NCBI RefSeq assembly: GCF_030247185.1
Contig: NC_080571.1
Coordinates: 341,191,379 to 341,255,378 of the forward strand
DNA from: Malaya genurostris
Lineage: Eukaryota; Arthropoda; Insecta; Diptera; Culicidae
Length of the DNA: 64,000 nt
Direction of reading: 5' to 3'
Shown here: piece by piece, positions 10,789 through 23,000 of the stretch
Position numbering within the stretch: position 1 is the stretch's first letter
Layout: each line of letters begins with the position of its first letter
Translations under genes and position numbers: made by a program
Notes under the pieces: generated by a model
Database searches by the model: none
What the model was told of the DNA's origin: nothing
Seen by the model: the letters and a program-made list of their open reading frames with translations, nothing else

Positions 10789-11099
10789 GGTAAATGGCGA
10801 ACCGAACGCCGATGCTTCTGCAAATTTACTCAAAAATGTTCACCGAGCGTAAGCATGCGATAGGTTCGAAAACTATTTCCTCGGTTAATGCGAAGGTGTT
10901 CTGTGCTCGGTGTTCGGCGAAGCAATCTGATTCGAACCGTTCGGTTGGCGGACCATCGGCGAGGGTCGAGTAAACTGCGTTCGATACGATGCTTTGTTGA
11001 TTTCAGTTCTCGCATCCTGGTTTTGAAATTATCAATGCATACGTGATCAGAATGAAAAAAATTGTTTTTCTCGATATAGGAAATAGTAATTTCTGGATC

Positions 11100-12000
11100 T
11101 TTTGCAAATTTTATGGTTTTTGGTTATAGAATCAATAACAATAAGAATTGAATAATTTGGAACATTTCAGCAAACGTAGAGTGGCTCAATATGAAAAGGG
11201 ATTTTTTTTACTCTTGCAAATTCGATGTTTAATAAACTGGTGAGTCAATAGCAAATAAAATTGAGTAATTTCAGGCATTTTCAACGAGCGTAGGACACCT
11301 GTATTAGGAAAATATTTTGACTAATGTCAATTTGATGTTCTATTGATTGGTGAATCAATAGCAGTTCAACTTGGATAATTTTAGACATTTTCAGAGAGCG
11401 TAGAGTGGCAAAATTGGCCACCGTAGGGTTTTTCTATTTGAAAAATTGTAAAATTTTTCGACTAATACCAATTCGATGGTTTGTTGATTGTTGGATCAAT
11501 AGGATGGAGGATGGAGCAATATGAAAACTAGTAAATATTTTGACTTTTGCTGATAAAATGTTTCATTTAATAGTGATTTAATAACAAATACAAATTGCTA
11601 ATTTTTGACATTTTCAGGGACCATAGAGTTGTTCACCCTGAAAAATTGTAAAGTTTTTGACTAATGTCAATTTGATGCTCTATTGATTGATGAATCAATA
11701 GCAGTTCAAATAAGATAATGTTGAACATCTTCAGCGATCGTGGAGGGGTTTAATATAAAAATTTGTAAATATTTTGATTTCTGCTATTTTAATGTCTAAT
11801 TGGTGAGCGAATCAGTAGCAGGTAGAATTGGATAATTTTGAACGTTTTTAGCAAGCAGTTTAGGGTGGTTCAATATGAAAAAGTGGTGAACATTTTGACT
11901 TTTGCATGTTCGATGCTAAATTCATTAGTGCATTAATTGCAATTAAAGTTTGTTAATTTTGGATATTCTCAGCGAGCGCTGGATGGCTTAATATAGAAGA
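11100..12000 (+). repeat. Degenerate tandem array, period about 118 bp
   Basis: About eight diverged copies of a unit of the form AATCAATAGCA...TTGGATAATTTTGAACATTTTCAGCGAGCGTAGAG...CAATATGAAAA...TTTTGACT...GATGTTCTATTGAT. The AATCAATAGCA anchor recurs near 11127, 11243, 11353, 11493, 11571, 11692, 11809 and 11930, giving intervals mostly of 110-121 bp. It is satellite-like and non-coding. Confidence 0.7.
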
Positions 12001-12220
12001 TGTTAATATTTATACCATTTTCAATTCCATGCCAGTGCTGGTAAAGTGGGAAGCAGGAATCAGAACAAATTGGCTCAAATGGCACGTTATCCTTGATATT
12101 TGGAGATTTGTGCCTTGCCATCAATTTGTTTTTAGCATCATTTTCCCGATATATAAGAGGGAAGGATTGAAAGGAAATGGTAAGGGTTGGACTGGGAAAG
12201 ATGGGAAAAATTGACGACAC

Positions 12221-12440
12221 AGAAGTAAATTCTGCACCCCTAAGGGATGCTAAACAATCTGCTGGGGATCACATTTAGTGGAAGCAGAAGTAAATTTTGA
12301 ACCTTTACGAGGTCCCGTACAGTCTGCTGTAAAACCTACTTAGGTTTGTTACTATGTGCGGATTTAAAGATTTTGCAAAAGGAAGTCAAACAATCTGCTA
12401 AACCCTATTTAAGGTGAATACAGAAGGGATTCATTCACTC
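12221..12440 (+). repeat. Short degenerate tandem repeat (about 70 bp unit)
   Basis: Motifs AGAAGTAAATT-TG, a CCCTAAGG/TTTACGAGG-like segment and ACA-TCTGCTG recur about every 70 bp (12221, 12288 and a weaker third copy near 12370). It lies between the 118 bp array and the non-LTR fragment. No coding frame. Confidence 0.4.
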
Positions 12441-12535
12441 CAGGAAGAACGATGAACCCTTCTGACTCTATCTTCTTACCACATTGGGTGAGAAACGAGA
12501 GAATATCATTTAATTTTAGCCCCGCATACACAGAC

Positions 12536-13930
12536 TCAACCATGTATGGAGAACCAAAAACCCGGAGAACCAAAAACCCGGATACGTAGTTGCGTCAATG
12601 CGGGACAATTACATATCAGATGATATGAAGTACGATAATCGCATTCACACAAATCACACGAATAATACTCAGCACGTTGAATAGTAGCCATGTGATAATT
12701 GAGTTTGCAATGTCTAGTCAGAGCTCTGACCAGAATACTGCAATGATGCTTGGAGAAATGCAGTAGACACTTTGACATTTTCAGATTTAAATCTGGTAGA
12801 AATGCTTTTGTCTGAGCGCAAGTTTGCAAGCTGCGCCAGTAGCTGGCATGTTTGGATACAGCCCAAGAACGAATCTTGTGCTTTATCCAACTAGTTGAAA
12901 GTGGTAAAGCTGGTTCAGGACCAACGAAATCATTCGTTGCACCAGCTCTAGTCAACTCATCAGCCCATTCATTTCCAGTAATACCAGAATGGCCGGGTAC
13001 CCATAAGAAGTAAACAGCATTTGAAATGCTGAGGTCTTCAATTTGAGTTCGACATGCGATCACTAGATTCGACCGTGAGTCATTCGAACTGAGTGCTTTT
13101 AAGGCTGTCTGACTGTCGGAACAAAAATAAATTCGCTTACCACAGATCCTCTGCTGAAGTGCCGATTGTACTCCACACAGAATTGCGTAGATTTCTGCTT
13201 GGAACACAGTACAGTATCTACCAAGTGAAAGAGACTGCTCCAGCCTCATTTCACGACAGTAGACACCAGCACCAGCACGACCATTCAACAGAGAACCGTC
13301 CGTATAACAAACTATGTGTTCATAAAGCTGTCGTTCCAGACAACCAGACAACCATTCCTCACGAAAAGGATAGCTCACATTGAATGTTTTGAAAGGAAAA
13401 CTGCATGTGAGAGTTAGGTCACTAGGAGCGAGTAAATACTCATCCCATGTAACCATTTGAGACCACAAGCGAGTGTGACTGGTAGCATATTCTAATGGGT
13501 TACTGTTCCAAAGCCCTGTAACCCTAAGACGGTATGCACAAGATAATGCTTCTTGTTTTAGGAACACATGTAGTGGTTTAATGCACAGTAGCGCCTCTAG
13601 AGCAGCAGAAGGAGTTGTCGTGAATGCTCCTGTCATCGCCATTAGGACCATCCTTTGGAGATGATTTAGCTTTGACTGAACTGTCGCGACTTCTCCTTTC
13701 TGCCATACAAGACATCCATATGCTAAAATTGGTCTAACAATAGTTGTGTGAATCCAATGAATATATCTGGGTTTGAGTCCCCATGATTTTCCAAAAGCTC
13801 GTCTACATTGGCCGAAAGCCATGCAAGCTCTTTTAATTCTGAAGTCAATGTGAGCAGACCAATTCAGTTTTGAGTCAAGAATAACCCCGACGTATTTAAC
13901 TTGATCGACCACAGTAACCTCTGAACCGAA
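12536..13930 (-). pseudogene. 5'-truncated non-LTR retrotransposon: RT C-terminus and RNase H
   Basis: An open minus-strand frame of about 465 codons. It starts inside the reverse transcriptase (VKYVGVILDSKLNW thumb motif), continues through the RT tail and carries a complete RNase H domain with catalytic residues in YTDGS, QAEIYAI, SDSQTALKAL and NEWADEL, then a C-terminal Cys-rich region (SCDLCECDYRTSYHLICNC). RT plus RNase H is typical of the I/R1/Loner group; I cannot fix the clade. The endonuclease and catalytic YADD part are missing, cut off where a DD37E transposon begins at about 13936. The first residues of the longest open frame (before FFGSEV) come from that transposon read backwards. 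The frame has no internal stops, so the truncation is probably recent. Confidence 0.85.
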
Positions 13931-13935
13931 GAACC

Positions 13936-16283
13936 GAAGAAGAAGGAGTAAGTGAAAAAGCCGTGCGCAATGCAATCAGGAAGTTCGGTGAGGATAGCAT
14001 CGAAAACGGATCGAAAAAAAGGTCCTGCTAACCCTCAGTTGGAAAAACGTATACTGAAGGCGTTTGAGCAAAAGAAGGAGGTTTCAGTTCGGGATGTGGC
14101 CAAAAAAGAGAAACAGAAACAACCAAAACGTAGTCCGAAACAAGAAGCATCGATCAGATCGAGGGTTCGAAAGCTGTACAATACGATTCTTACTGGAAAT
14201 TTGAACTGCATAATCATGGACGACGAAACCTACGTGAAACTCGATTACAAATCCTTGCCGGGACCACAATATTATACGGTGCGAGAAGGGCTAGTGTAAA
14301 ATTAGTCCGAGACATCGATTTAAGTCGAAAAATTTTGTAAGAAAGCTATGGTCTGGCAAGCAATTTGTAGCTGCGGTAAGATTTCGAAACCCCTCATCAC
14401 CACTGCTTCAATGAACAGCGAAATATACATCAAGGAATGTTTACAAACACGACTTCTACCCATGATTCGAAGCCTGTTGTGCTCTGGCCAGATCTTGCTT
14501 CTTGCCACTACTCGAAATCAACGGTAGAATGGTATCCCAAGTAGCAATCCGCAACTAGTTCTAATACGACAAAGTCCAAACTATGTTGCAACAAGAGCAC
14601 GAATATGTTTTTTATGTTATACTGGTTAAAAGATGATGACAGCAATGTTTCATCATAACATAACTAGTTACGAAATAGTTATTTAGCTTTCTAATAATAA
14701 CATATTTGTGTCGTATTGAATTAAATACAATTTATAAGCTATCGTTACTTAATCCAAACATATCTTTAATCACAACAATGCTTCTAGCTACTAGTTGAAA
14801 ATAAGTTTATTTGACTTCAATAGTAGCAACCCGTAACTAGTTTTGATACCGCTTAAACCAACTGAGTTGCGACAAGAGCACGAACATGTTTTTTATTTTA
14901 TACTGGTTAAAACAAGGTGACAGCAGTGTTTCTTTATAACGTAAACATTGAACTAACTATCATTTGTAAGTTATCGTTACTTGATTCTAACATATCTTTA
15001 ATCACAACTATGCTTTTAGCTGCTAGTTGAAAAAAGGTTTATTTTCCGTTGCGGAACCATTATAAATACGTAAGCGTATATGTAAATCGTTACTGTGAAT
15101 TGATGTAGTAATAACTTAAATATTATAAGATTATAACATATAATTTCTTCATTGATTCAGATAGTTATCGGTAGGTTTTCCCAACGTTATGATAACGAAA
15201 ATGCAAACAAAACAATCTTTGTTGGCTTGAATATGGCGAACACAATATGGAGTCTCAAGAAGTGTATGAAACATAAATAAAACCAGGATATTACTTTTTT
15301 CAAAACTACTTTTTGCCGAAAATTGTGAAAGGCAGAATAGTCATTTTTGGTCTATGCACTGTCATAAACACGAAGAAAATAATATAGGAATTGAACATCG
15401 ATTGTGATAATTCTATAATTCTCATGATATATGAATTTAAAATGATGAGAAATCACTCTACTTGGAATAATTTTGAGCATTCTGAACATAGGGTTATTTT
15501 GTTGTTTATTTTTTATATCTTTATAAACAGATTTTGATTGACGGCGCATAAAAAACAGTTGAGTAAAATTTCATTCCGCTCGACAGTTTTAAAATCGTTG
15601 TGAAATTTGTACCTTGTATCAAGCTTGTGATTTAAAGTACTCTTCTGCTTTTTATTTATGATAGAAAAGTATTCTGGATTCATTCAATGTTTATAATGTC
15701 GCTGGTGACTAAGTTTCAACTAGTTTACTTGAAAACAAGTTATTTTCAAGTTATGAAAAGATAAGTTATTTCAGTATGGCATTACAACGTAACGACAACT
15801 TATTTTTAGCCGATTTAAAAACTAGTAGAAACTGCGCTTTTTGAGTCATGCAACTGGTTAGATGTTAGTAACAATCGCTCAAATATCTGGTTGCAAACTA
15901 GTCACAAACAAGCTAGCGTAACAAAAATTGTTACTTGGGATACTACCAAAAATGTCACTTTCGACCAATTGATGAATTTTGAGCATTAACGAAGGCACAT
16001 CTTAGGAAAACATGTCTCGGCAGCCGAAACCATTCAACATTTTGAAGAAGATTGGAAAAAAGTGTCAAAACTTGTCGCCAACAAGTCTGTACGGAATTTA
16101 ATGAGGAACGTTCGCAAGAAGGTGCGCCAGCTAGTCTAAAATGACTAAGTAGCAAATGTTGAGAATAATATTCTGTTGTTGTAGTTTAATATTATCAGTA
16201 TATCGAAAAAAATTTGAATATCTAACACTTGTGAATTATTTACAGCGAAATCAAAGTGCGTCCATACTTTCTGGGACAGTCTT
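13936..16283 (+). mobile_element. DD37E Tc1/mariner (ITmD37E-like) relic, copy 1
   Basis: A close relative of the copy at 29695-30996. It lacks the first ~250 bp and left TIR but keeps the right TIR (GTCCATACTTTCTGGGACAG), ending before TA at 16284-16285. The transposase is broken: an in-frame piece at 13952-14299 carries the N-terminal half, with an internal loss of about 60 bp after DVAKK relative to copy 2 and the first catalytic Asp in MDDETYVK. Later pieces are out of frame. The element is interrupted at 14536-15939 by another transposon and resumes with TACTACCAAAAATGTC. In the oligo-A tract where copy 2 has six A's, this copy has seven and reads through in frame. Confidence 0.85.
14536..15939. 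mobile_element. Non-autonomous TIR element nested in DD37E copy 1
   Basis: The ends are CCCAAGTAGCAAT and its near-perfect inverse ATTGTTACTTGGG, flanked by AT on both sides. Comparison with the uninterrupted copy at about 30610 (GGTATACTACC) shows an exact insertion of 1404 bp with a 2 bp AT duplication. Inside the left part is a direct duplication of about 280 bp (14541 onward and 14823 onward, both starting GTAGCAA-CCG-AACTAGTT). No transposase is coded. A second relic of the family ends at 62085 (TGCTACTTGGG). Confidence 0.85.
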
Positions 16284-16289
16284 TAACCA

Positions 16290-17515
16290 CGTGATTGACG
16301 TAGGACTGCTATCGACAAAGGCTAGATTATTTTAAAAATTCACTTTCATTTTGGTACATTGTTCAACTAAAAAATCATCAATTTCAATTATCATTAGTGC
16401 TCTGTACAATGCTTTGAATTCTGAAAAGAAACGCAGGTTACCATTTCTCCGACTTTCAACACAGTCTCGTGTGGCGAACGGTGCATAAAAAATCAGCTAC
16501 TTGCTTGTGTGCTCTTCCCTAACACCGCTAACGTACTGAACCGAGTGCAAACGCGTGGTATTACATTTAGATGGCACTCATACTGAAGATGGACGTATTA
16601 TTATGATTCAAATTTGATTATAAAAATTAAATTAATAAATATGAGGAAATCGTATTAACTCCCTGCTTGATTTGACGTGGCGACACTGAAAATGACCAGG
16701 AGCTAAATGATTTGACCGTAATTGCGGATTATAGCACTCTCATTGCTATGGTCCTTAGAAATGTCGCAAGTCGCTTCGTTGTGTTCATACTTCGATATAT
16801 GTTCCACACTTGATGAACAAAGAAGAAATCTAAATAGTTCGTTTTTTTCCCTTAAGTAGAAGGCTTCCATTTTTCCATCCTTTCGGCAGCAGAACTGTTC
16901 GCGGTGCGGATTGATTCAATACTGAAGCAATTTTTGTGAAGGGTTTTCTTTTTCTAACGGCTACAAAAAATGCAACATACAGATTTTTGAGGTTGATTAT
17001 TTCATTTCGGATTTGCATTTTTCAGTGAAATAAAGTGTCATAATCGAGGTCATAATTTCTGGCCTTCAGAAGTGCTGAATTGTGAAATTTTTTCTCGATA
17101 TTTAACACCGTTCGGTGCATTTTGAATGTTGGATTTCTTTGCACTTGTTCGATGCGAAGTTCGCATTGCTAACGTTGCACTTAACTGATAATGTTGTGAT
17201 GGATTTGCGCTAAACTAATTATTTTACTTCTGATTTGCATACATAATTCAATGGGAGGATATCTTCTATAGCTCTTTGGGAAAATTGTGCAGCCTGATGC
17301 ACGGATGCCGATTGAAATACGTATCAGTATCGAAAGGTTTATTCCATCTAGTGAAAAACTCCTGACGTGGCAGTGCTATAGTAGAATTAAATGGTGGCTA
17401 AAGGATGTACCTTTTTAAATCCACACACACAAAATTCTTTCTCAATATTCGAATTTTGATCCGATTATCAAATATTTTTCAGGGAGTCAAAAAAAAACAA
17501 AGTTAGTTTTGACAT
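16290..17515. other. No gene recognised
   Basis: AT-rich sequence between two transposon relics. The short frames here (for example minus 16830-17018) show no domain, codon bias or splice context that I can support. Confidence 0.5.
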
Positions 17516-17519
17516 CATT

Positions 17520-17880
17520 CATTTATTTAATTTCGCCAAATTCACTAACAATTTGACCTTAACCCCTGCCATAAGGTATTCTGTACGATCTCAGAATCAA
17601 CAACGTTTCGCATATTAACCCTTGCTTTCATTTCTTCTTCATTCTTTACTAATTTTGGTTGTTTCAGAAGGTGCAACTTCAAAATACCCCAATATTTTTC
17701 TGTTGGACGCAGTTCCGCAATATTTAGGAAAATCTGATCTTTCGGCGCGAAATCAACAAAATTCGTTTTATGCTACTCTAGCACGTCCTTCGTATAGTGG
17801 CATGATACCAAATCCTTTTTAAAAATCGTCGGACTACCATGAGTCTTCAGGAGAAAGATGTCACATTTAGAGACACTCTT
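17520..17880 (-). pseudogene. Tc1/mariner transposase fragment (third DD37E-like relic)
   Basis: Read on the minus strand from about 17806, one frame gives a second-Asp/Glu region resembling the other DD37E copies: SCHYTKDVLE, an internal stop, then FVDFAPKD and AELRPTEKYWGILKLHL, with a basic C-terminus ending at a stop near 17545. Compare SCHYSKSTVEW and QLRPIEGFW in the copy at 29.7 kb. It is strongly diverged and only the C-terminal third remains. I found no TIRs. Confidence 0.6.
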
Positions 17881-17931
17881 TCAAATACGGAAGGTTTGCT
17901 CCGCTTCCTACACGTCACAGCATACGAAATA

Positions 17932-19239
17932 AGGAGTGTAATCGAAATAAGCTATCCACAAATTTTTCTTTCAAATTTTGATAAAAAACGATATTTTATT
18001 TCAACTAAAAATTGATCCTTTATTGTACGAGGTTAAACTTGAGCATAATGAAAACCGGATTAAATTAAAGTTATTCCTTCACGAATTTTCGAACTTTTGA
18101 TCGAACGCTCTTCATCAAGTTCCGGACAAGTGTTGCAACGCATTTTTCGGACGCTTGAGCCCAAATTTTTTTGAACTCCTGCATGTTCCCAGCTGCCTTG
18201 CCAGTCTTCTTGAAGACCCTCTTCACGATTCCCAGTAACGTTCGATGGGTCGAAGCTGAGGGCAATTTGGTGGATTGATGTTTTTCTCAACGAAATTTAT
18301 ACCTTTTTCCGCAAGCCAACTGAGAGTGGTTTTTTCAAGGTCAGCCGATGCTAAATCCTGCCAATATAGTGGAGATGTACTATGCTTCTTATATAAAGGC
18401 AGCAATCTCTTCTGGAGTCACTAAGATCGATAGATTTTTGTATTTACAGTTCCATTAGTGTAAAAAATGGATTACTTCAAACCACAGGAACATATTGCTT
18501 GCCATACCAGTACCTTTCGACCGAATTTCTCCACTTGAATCGACCTGTCCGCATCGCTCACATCCTCCCCAACGACGACAGTAAAGTATTGTGGACCTGG
18601 AAGGGTTTTTTCCCTTCTTTACATAAGTCTCATCGTTTATCAAAACGCATGCATCCGGACACTGCAAAAGACGCGAATACAATTTCCAGGCCCTTGCAGA
18701 TGCTCACTACTTCTGTTCTACACTTTGTTTCGAGATTTTCTGCTTCTTGTAGGTCTTCAGGTGATTTCGCCTCTTGAAACGCTGGTCATTCCGACACTCG
18801 TTCCTGCTTTTTTGCTAAACCACGTATGTCAATACGTACAATTGATTTTTTCTTCATGATTAGAGATACCACTTTCTGGTCTAGTTTCGGGTTGGAAGAA
18901 CCGGGTTTTCTGCCTTTTCCTGGTAGCTCATCCAAAGAATAGTGTTCCCAAAACTTATTAATGATGGTTTTAACACTGGCATGATGAATTCCAAACCACT
19001 TCGCCAATTTTCGCATAGTATCACCTTTCTCACTTAACCATGTGTCCAGAACCTTAATTTTCACATTCTTTTCAATACGCGACATTTTGAAAACGCAGAA
19101 TTTACACCGCACAAACAAGTAAACAAACGAAAGCTGACAGCCAAACGCATAGCATGCTGTGATCTGAGCATAAAAAACCATCACAAATATATGCGTACAA
19201 CACAAATGTATGTGGATAGCTTATTTTCGATACACTCCT
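17932..19239 (-). mobile_element. DD37E Tc1/mariner element, second lineage
   Basis: The ends are inverted repeats: AGGAGTGTAATCGAAATAAG at 17932 and, on the other strand from 19239, AGGAGTGTATCGAAAATAAG. They continue through GCTATCCACA and are flanked by TA at 17930-17931 and 19240-19241. At 1308 bp this is the expected length for a Tc1/mariner element. The TIRs differ completely from the copies at 13.9 and 29.7 kb, so it is a separate lineage. Confidence 0.9.
18071..19085 (-). pseudogene. DD37E transposase, frameshifted
   Basis: Starts at the ATG at 19085 (MSRIEKNVKIKVL; the longer open frame to 19205 extends into the TIR region). It has paired helix-turn-helix DNA-binding motifs (MRKLAKWFGIHHASVKTIINKFW and a basic GRKPGSS linker). 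The catalytic Asp lies in INDETYVK, the second in WQDLASADLEK, and the Glu in QLRPIERYW, with 37 residues between the last two (DD37E). The coding sequence breaks into at least three frames (19085-18786, 18682-18455, 18405-18071), so the protein cannot be made. It ends with the basic tail SKVRKFVKE. Confidence 0.85.
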
Positions 19240-19241
19240 TA

Positions 19242-19716
19242 GTTCCGCCACGAACCAAAATGATCGTCATTCAAAGTTGATCGAATCGATACCATGGGTA
19301 GCGAACGGCGAACACGCACGAGTAAAATGATTCAAATGAGAGATGAGATCGATTATTCTCTGTTCGTTTCAAAAACGGTCAGTTTATAGTTATTCGAATG
19401 TTACTGGACCCAATTTCGGAAGCATTTAACATGCAAATAAGCAGGAATAACTGTACATACAAATAAATCGTACTTCCTTTTATATTCTCTGAAAATATGC
19501 AGAGAAAAAATATCAAACTGAAAGCTTTGGATTTTGAAATTCATGTATTTACGTTACCTCACCTAGTGTGCATTGGAAGATATGCACTATTCGTTTTCAA
19601 TTGTGACAAAAGTGGTTTCTTTTGATCACATTTATTTTTTCTAGCGCTGCCTACTACGATTAAAAATACCGTCGCTGTATGATCTCGTAAAGAGAGAGGG
19701 GATTCTTAAGGGCACT
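19242..19716. other. No gene recognised
   Basis: Spacer between the DD37E element and the hairpin MITE. AT-rich with no convincing ORF. Confidence 0.5.
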
Positions 19717-19984
19717 CCGCATTCGGCCGATCCAACCGATCCGAGCTCTCCGGCGTTGACTTTTTTTTCTGCTTCGGCTATGGCTGAGCTACCGGCGTGC
19801 GTATGTATAGGTACGCCGGAGCCGACGCGATTGCTACGGTGCGAAAAGCTCGGTGAGGAATATCGTTGCCAAAGATATGGATTTTATGTCGGGTCCGGCG
19901 TACCTATACATGCGCACGCCGGTAGCTCAGCCATAACCGAAGAGCGAAAAAAAGATCGGCGATGGAAATGTCGGCCGAATGCGG
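19717..19984. mobile_element. GC-rich hairpin MITE
   Basis: A 268 bp near-palindrome: about 100 bp from 19717 (CCGCATTCGGCCGA...) is repeated in inverse from 19984 (...TCGGCCGAATGCGG). The arms include matching TATGGCTGAGCTACCGGCGT and GTATAGGTACGCCGG segments, around a loop of about 70 bp. It is far more GC-rich than its surroundings. No coding capacity beyond a chance frame. The target duplication is unclear. Confidence 0.8.
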
Positions 19985-20050
19985 TTTGACCTTTATTCTT
20001 CAAAAGCTATAAGACTGCTAGTTACTAATCGTTGTAATGAAGCCTACTTT

Positions 20051-23000
20051 GATTTTTTTTTTCATAAATACGTTTATTTCATAGGCAATATACATAAGTT
20101 TTTCTTCGCCGTTGCATCCACAATAAATAGTACTTTAATTCTAATACATTTCGAATATCATATTAGTATGTTGGTATTCATTAGTTAATCTAAATACATT
20201 TATTTTGTACATGATCTTAAAACTATTTCAAGTTTGTTTGTATCAGTTCATCACTTTTATTCAATATCATATAGTTGGCTATTGGTTGAACTCATGGAAG
20301 AGAAAACAGTCTAACATAAAATAAAATTTAAATTGGAACTCCAATGGATTTAATTAAATGGAAAAGAAGTTTCATGTAGGCAAGGTCACGACAAGCAAGA
20401 ACATTGGATAGTCTACCTTGGGTACGCAAGGAATTTATTAGTTGAGATCTGACAACACGATACTCCACGCATGTCCAAACGACATGATCAATATCCCGAT
20501 TACCTTCGCCACAAGCACAATGATTAGTCTCTGAAAGTCCAATTCGAAGGAGATGTGCATCTAACGTGTAATGATGGGACATGAGTCTGAACATCACACG
20601 AATGAAATCCGTACTCACATCCAGTCCCCGGAACCTTTGTCGATATTTTAGGAATAATTAAGTGCATCCACCGACCCAGATCATCTTTATCCCAAGAAGC
20701 TTTGGCGAGGCGCGCTATAGAATTCGTTGGAAGCAATTGGTCTCTCATAAATTTCACCCTGAATAGCACCACGTTTGGCTAAAATGTCGGCTCTTTCATT
20801 GCCTGGAATGGAGCAATGAGCCGAGACCCAAACTATTGTGATTTGATAATTATTATTCAATATTACGTTCAGGCACTGTTTTATTTTATCCAAGAAAAAC
20901 GGTTCATTTTTGCCAGCAGCGTTTGAGCGAATGGCTTCAATTGCACTCAGACTATCTGTGAAGAGAAAATAATGATTTGGAGACAATGTGACGATTACAC
21001 TCAAACTATAATGAACTGCTGCTAACTCTGCTATATAAACAGATGCAGGTTCTTGAAGCCTAAATTAAGCCGAAACAGTATTGTAGAATATACCAAACCC
21101 AGTAGCCTCTTCAATTCGTGATCCGTCCGTGTAAAACATTTTCTCAGAGTCAATATGCCTGAACTTACTTGTAAATGTTTTTTGGGATTTCCAACGAGCG
21201 TAGGTGTTCCGGGATTCCACGCACTTCGCGCTGCATGGATGTGTCGAAAAATAAAGTTGAGTCAGGGGCACTTAGGATGCTGACACGGATAGGAATATAT
21301 CTTGAAGGGTTCATTTCCTGTGACATATGGTTAAAATATACTGTCATGAATCTTGTTTGAGATTGAAGCTCAACTAGCCTTTCGAAGTTATTAATAACCA
21401 GGGGATTCAGTACCTCACATCTTCTTAGCAGTCGCGATGAAAGCTCCCAAAAACGATCTTTCAATAGAAGAACTCCCGCCAGAACTTAAAGACCTAAAGC
21501 AATTCGCAAACAACGATATTGAATTCGCTCTAATTTGATAATATGAGAGTTTGCAGCGGAACGAAAACAAACGCATCCATATTCCATCACTGAAAGTATC
21601 GTTGTCTGATACAATTTTATTAGATCTTCCGGATGAGCACCCCACCAAGATCCTGTTATTGTTTGAAGAAAATTTACTCTTTGTTGGCATTTCGTTATCA
21701 GATACCTAATGTGTCCTCCCCACGTGCATTTGGAATCGAACCACACCCCGAGGTATTTAAAAGTTAAAACCTGTTGGATCATTCTTCCCATCATATGGAG
21801 CTGAAGCTGCGCGGGATCATGCTTTCTTGAAAAGACGACTAACTCTGTTTTCTCCGCAGAGAATTCGATACCAAGATGAACAGCCCAATCGGACAAGTTA
21901 TCTAAGGTATCTTGCAATGGTTTATGCAGATCAATAGCTTTGGGTCCAGTAACTGAAACCACGCCATCATCTGCCAATTGTCTTAGTGTACATGGGGTTA
22001 CTAGACAGCTGTCAATGTCATTTACGTAAAAATTATAGAGGAGCGGACTGAGGCATGAGCCTTGCGGGAGACCCATGTAACTATTTCTGAGTGTTGCCAA
22101 ATCGCCATGTGAAAAATGCATGTGTTTCTCTGACAAAAGGTTGTGTAAATAATTATTTATAACCGCTGGGAGTCCATTTTGGTGAAGCTTGTCTGAAAGA
22201 ACATCAATGGAAACTGAATCAAATGCTCCTTTAATGTCTAAAAATACAGAGGCCATTTGTTGCTTTCGAGCAAAAGCAATTTGGATGTCAGACGAAAGTA
22301 ATGCAAGGCAATCATTCGTCCCTTTATTTCTACGGAAGCCAAACTGAGTATCAGACAACAAACCGTTCGTCTCGACCCAAGTGTCGAGATGTCGTATAAT
22401 AATTTTTTCGAACAATTTTCTGATACAGGACAACGTTGCAATGGGTCTATATGAGTTGTGATTGGAAGCTGGTTTGCCCGGCTTTTGAATGGCAATAACT
22501 TTCACTTGTCTCCAGTCAGGTGGAACAATATTTTGCTCAAGAAACTTGTTGAACAATTCCAACAAACGTCTTTTTGCAAGGTCGGGCAGATTCTTCACCA
22601 AGTTGAATTTAATTCTGTCCAACCCAGGAGCGTTATTGTTACAAGACATGAGTGCTATGAAAAATTCCATCATTGAAAAGGGCCTATCAATGGTACCATT
22701 GTTTGTAGAAGACTCCCTAATAATGCTATGCGTAGGAACAGAATCTGGATAAACTTTCCTAGCAAAGTCAAATATCCATCGGTTCGAGTATTCCTCACTC
22801 TCATTTCCTACATTACGATTCCTCATTCGTCTGGCCGTATTCCAAAGAGTGCTCATTGAGGTTTCTCTTGACAAACCTTCGACAAAATGTCCCCAATAGC
22901 TACATTTCTTGGCCCGAAGTATGCTCTTGTACTTGGTTTCTAAAATCAGGAATTTTTCAAAATTCTGAGGAGTTCCTTCTCCTCGTTTCAGGAGCCAGGT

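Noticed and set aside
19756..19989. 77-codon plus-strand frame
   Set aside because: It lies entirely in the two arms of the hairpin MITE and its immediate edge.
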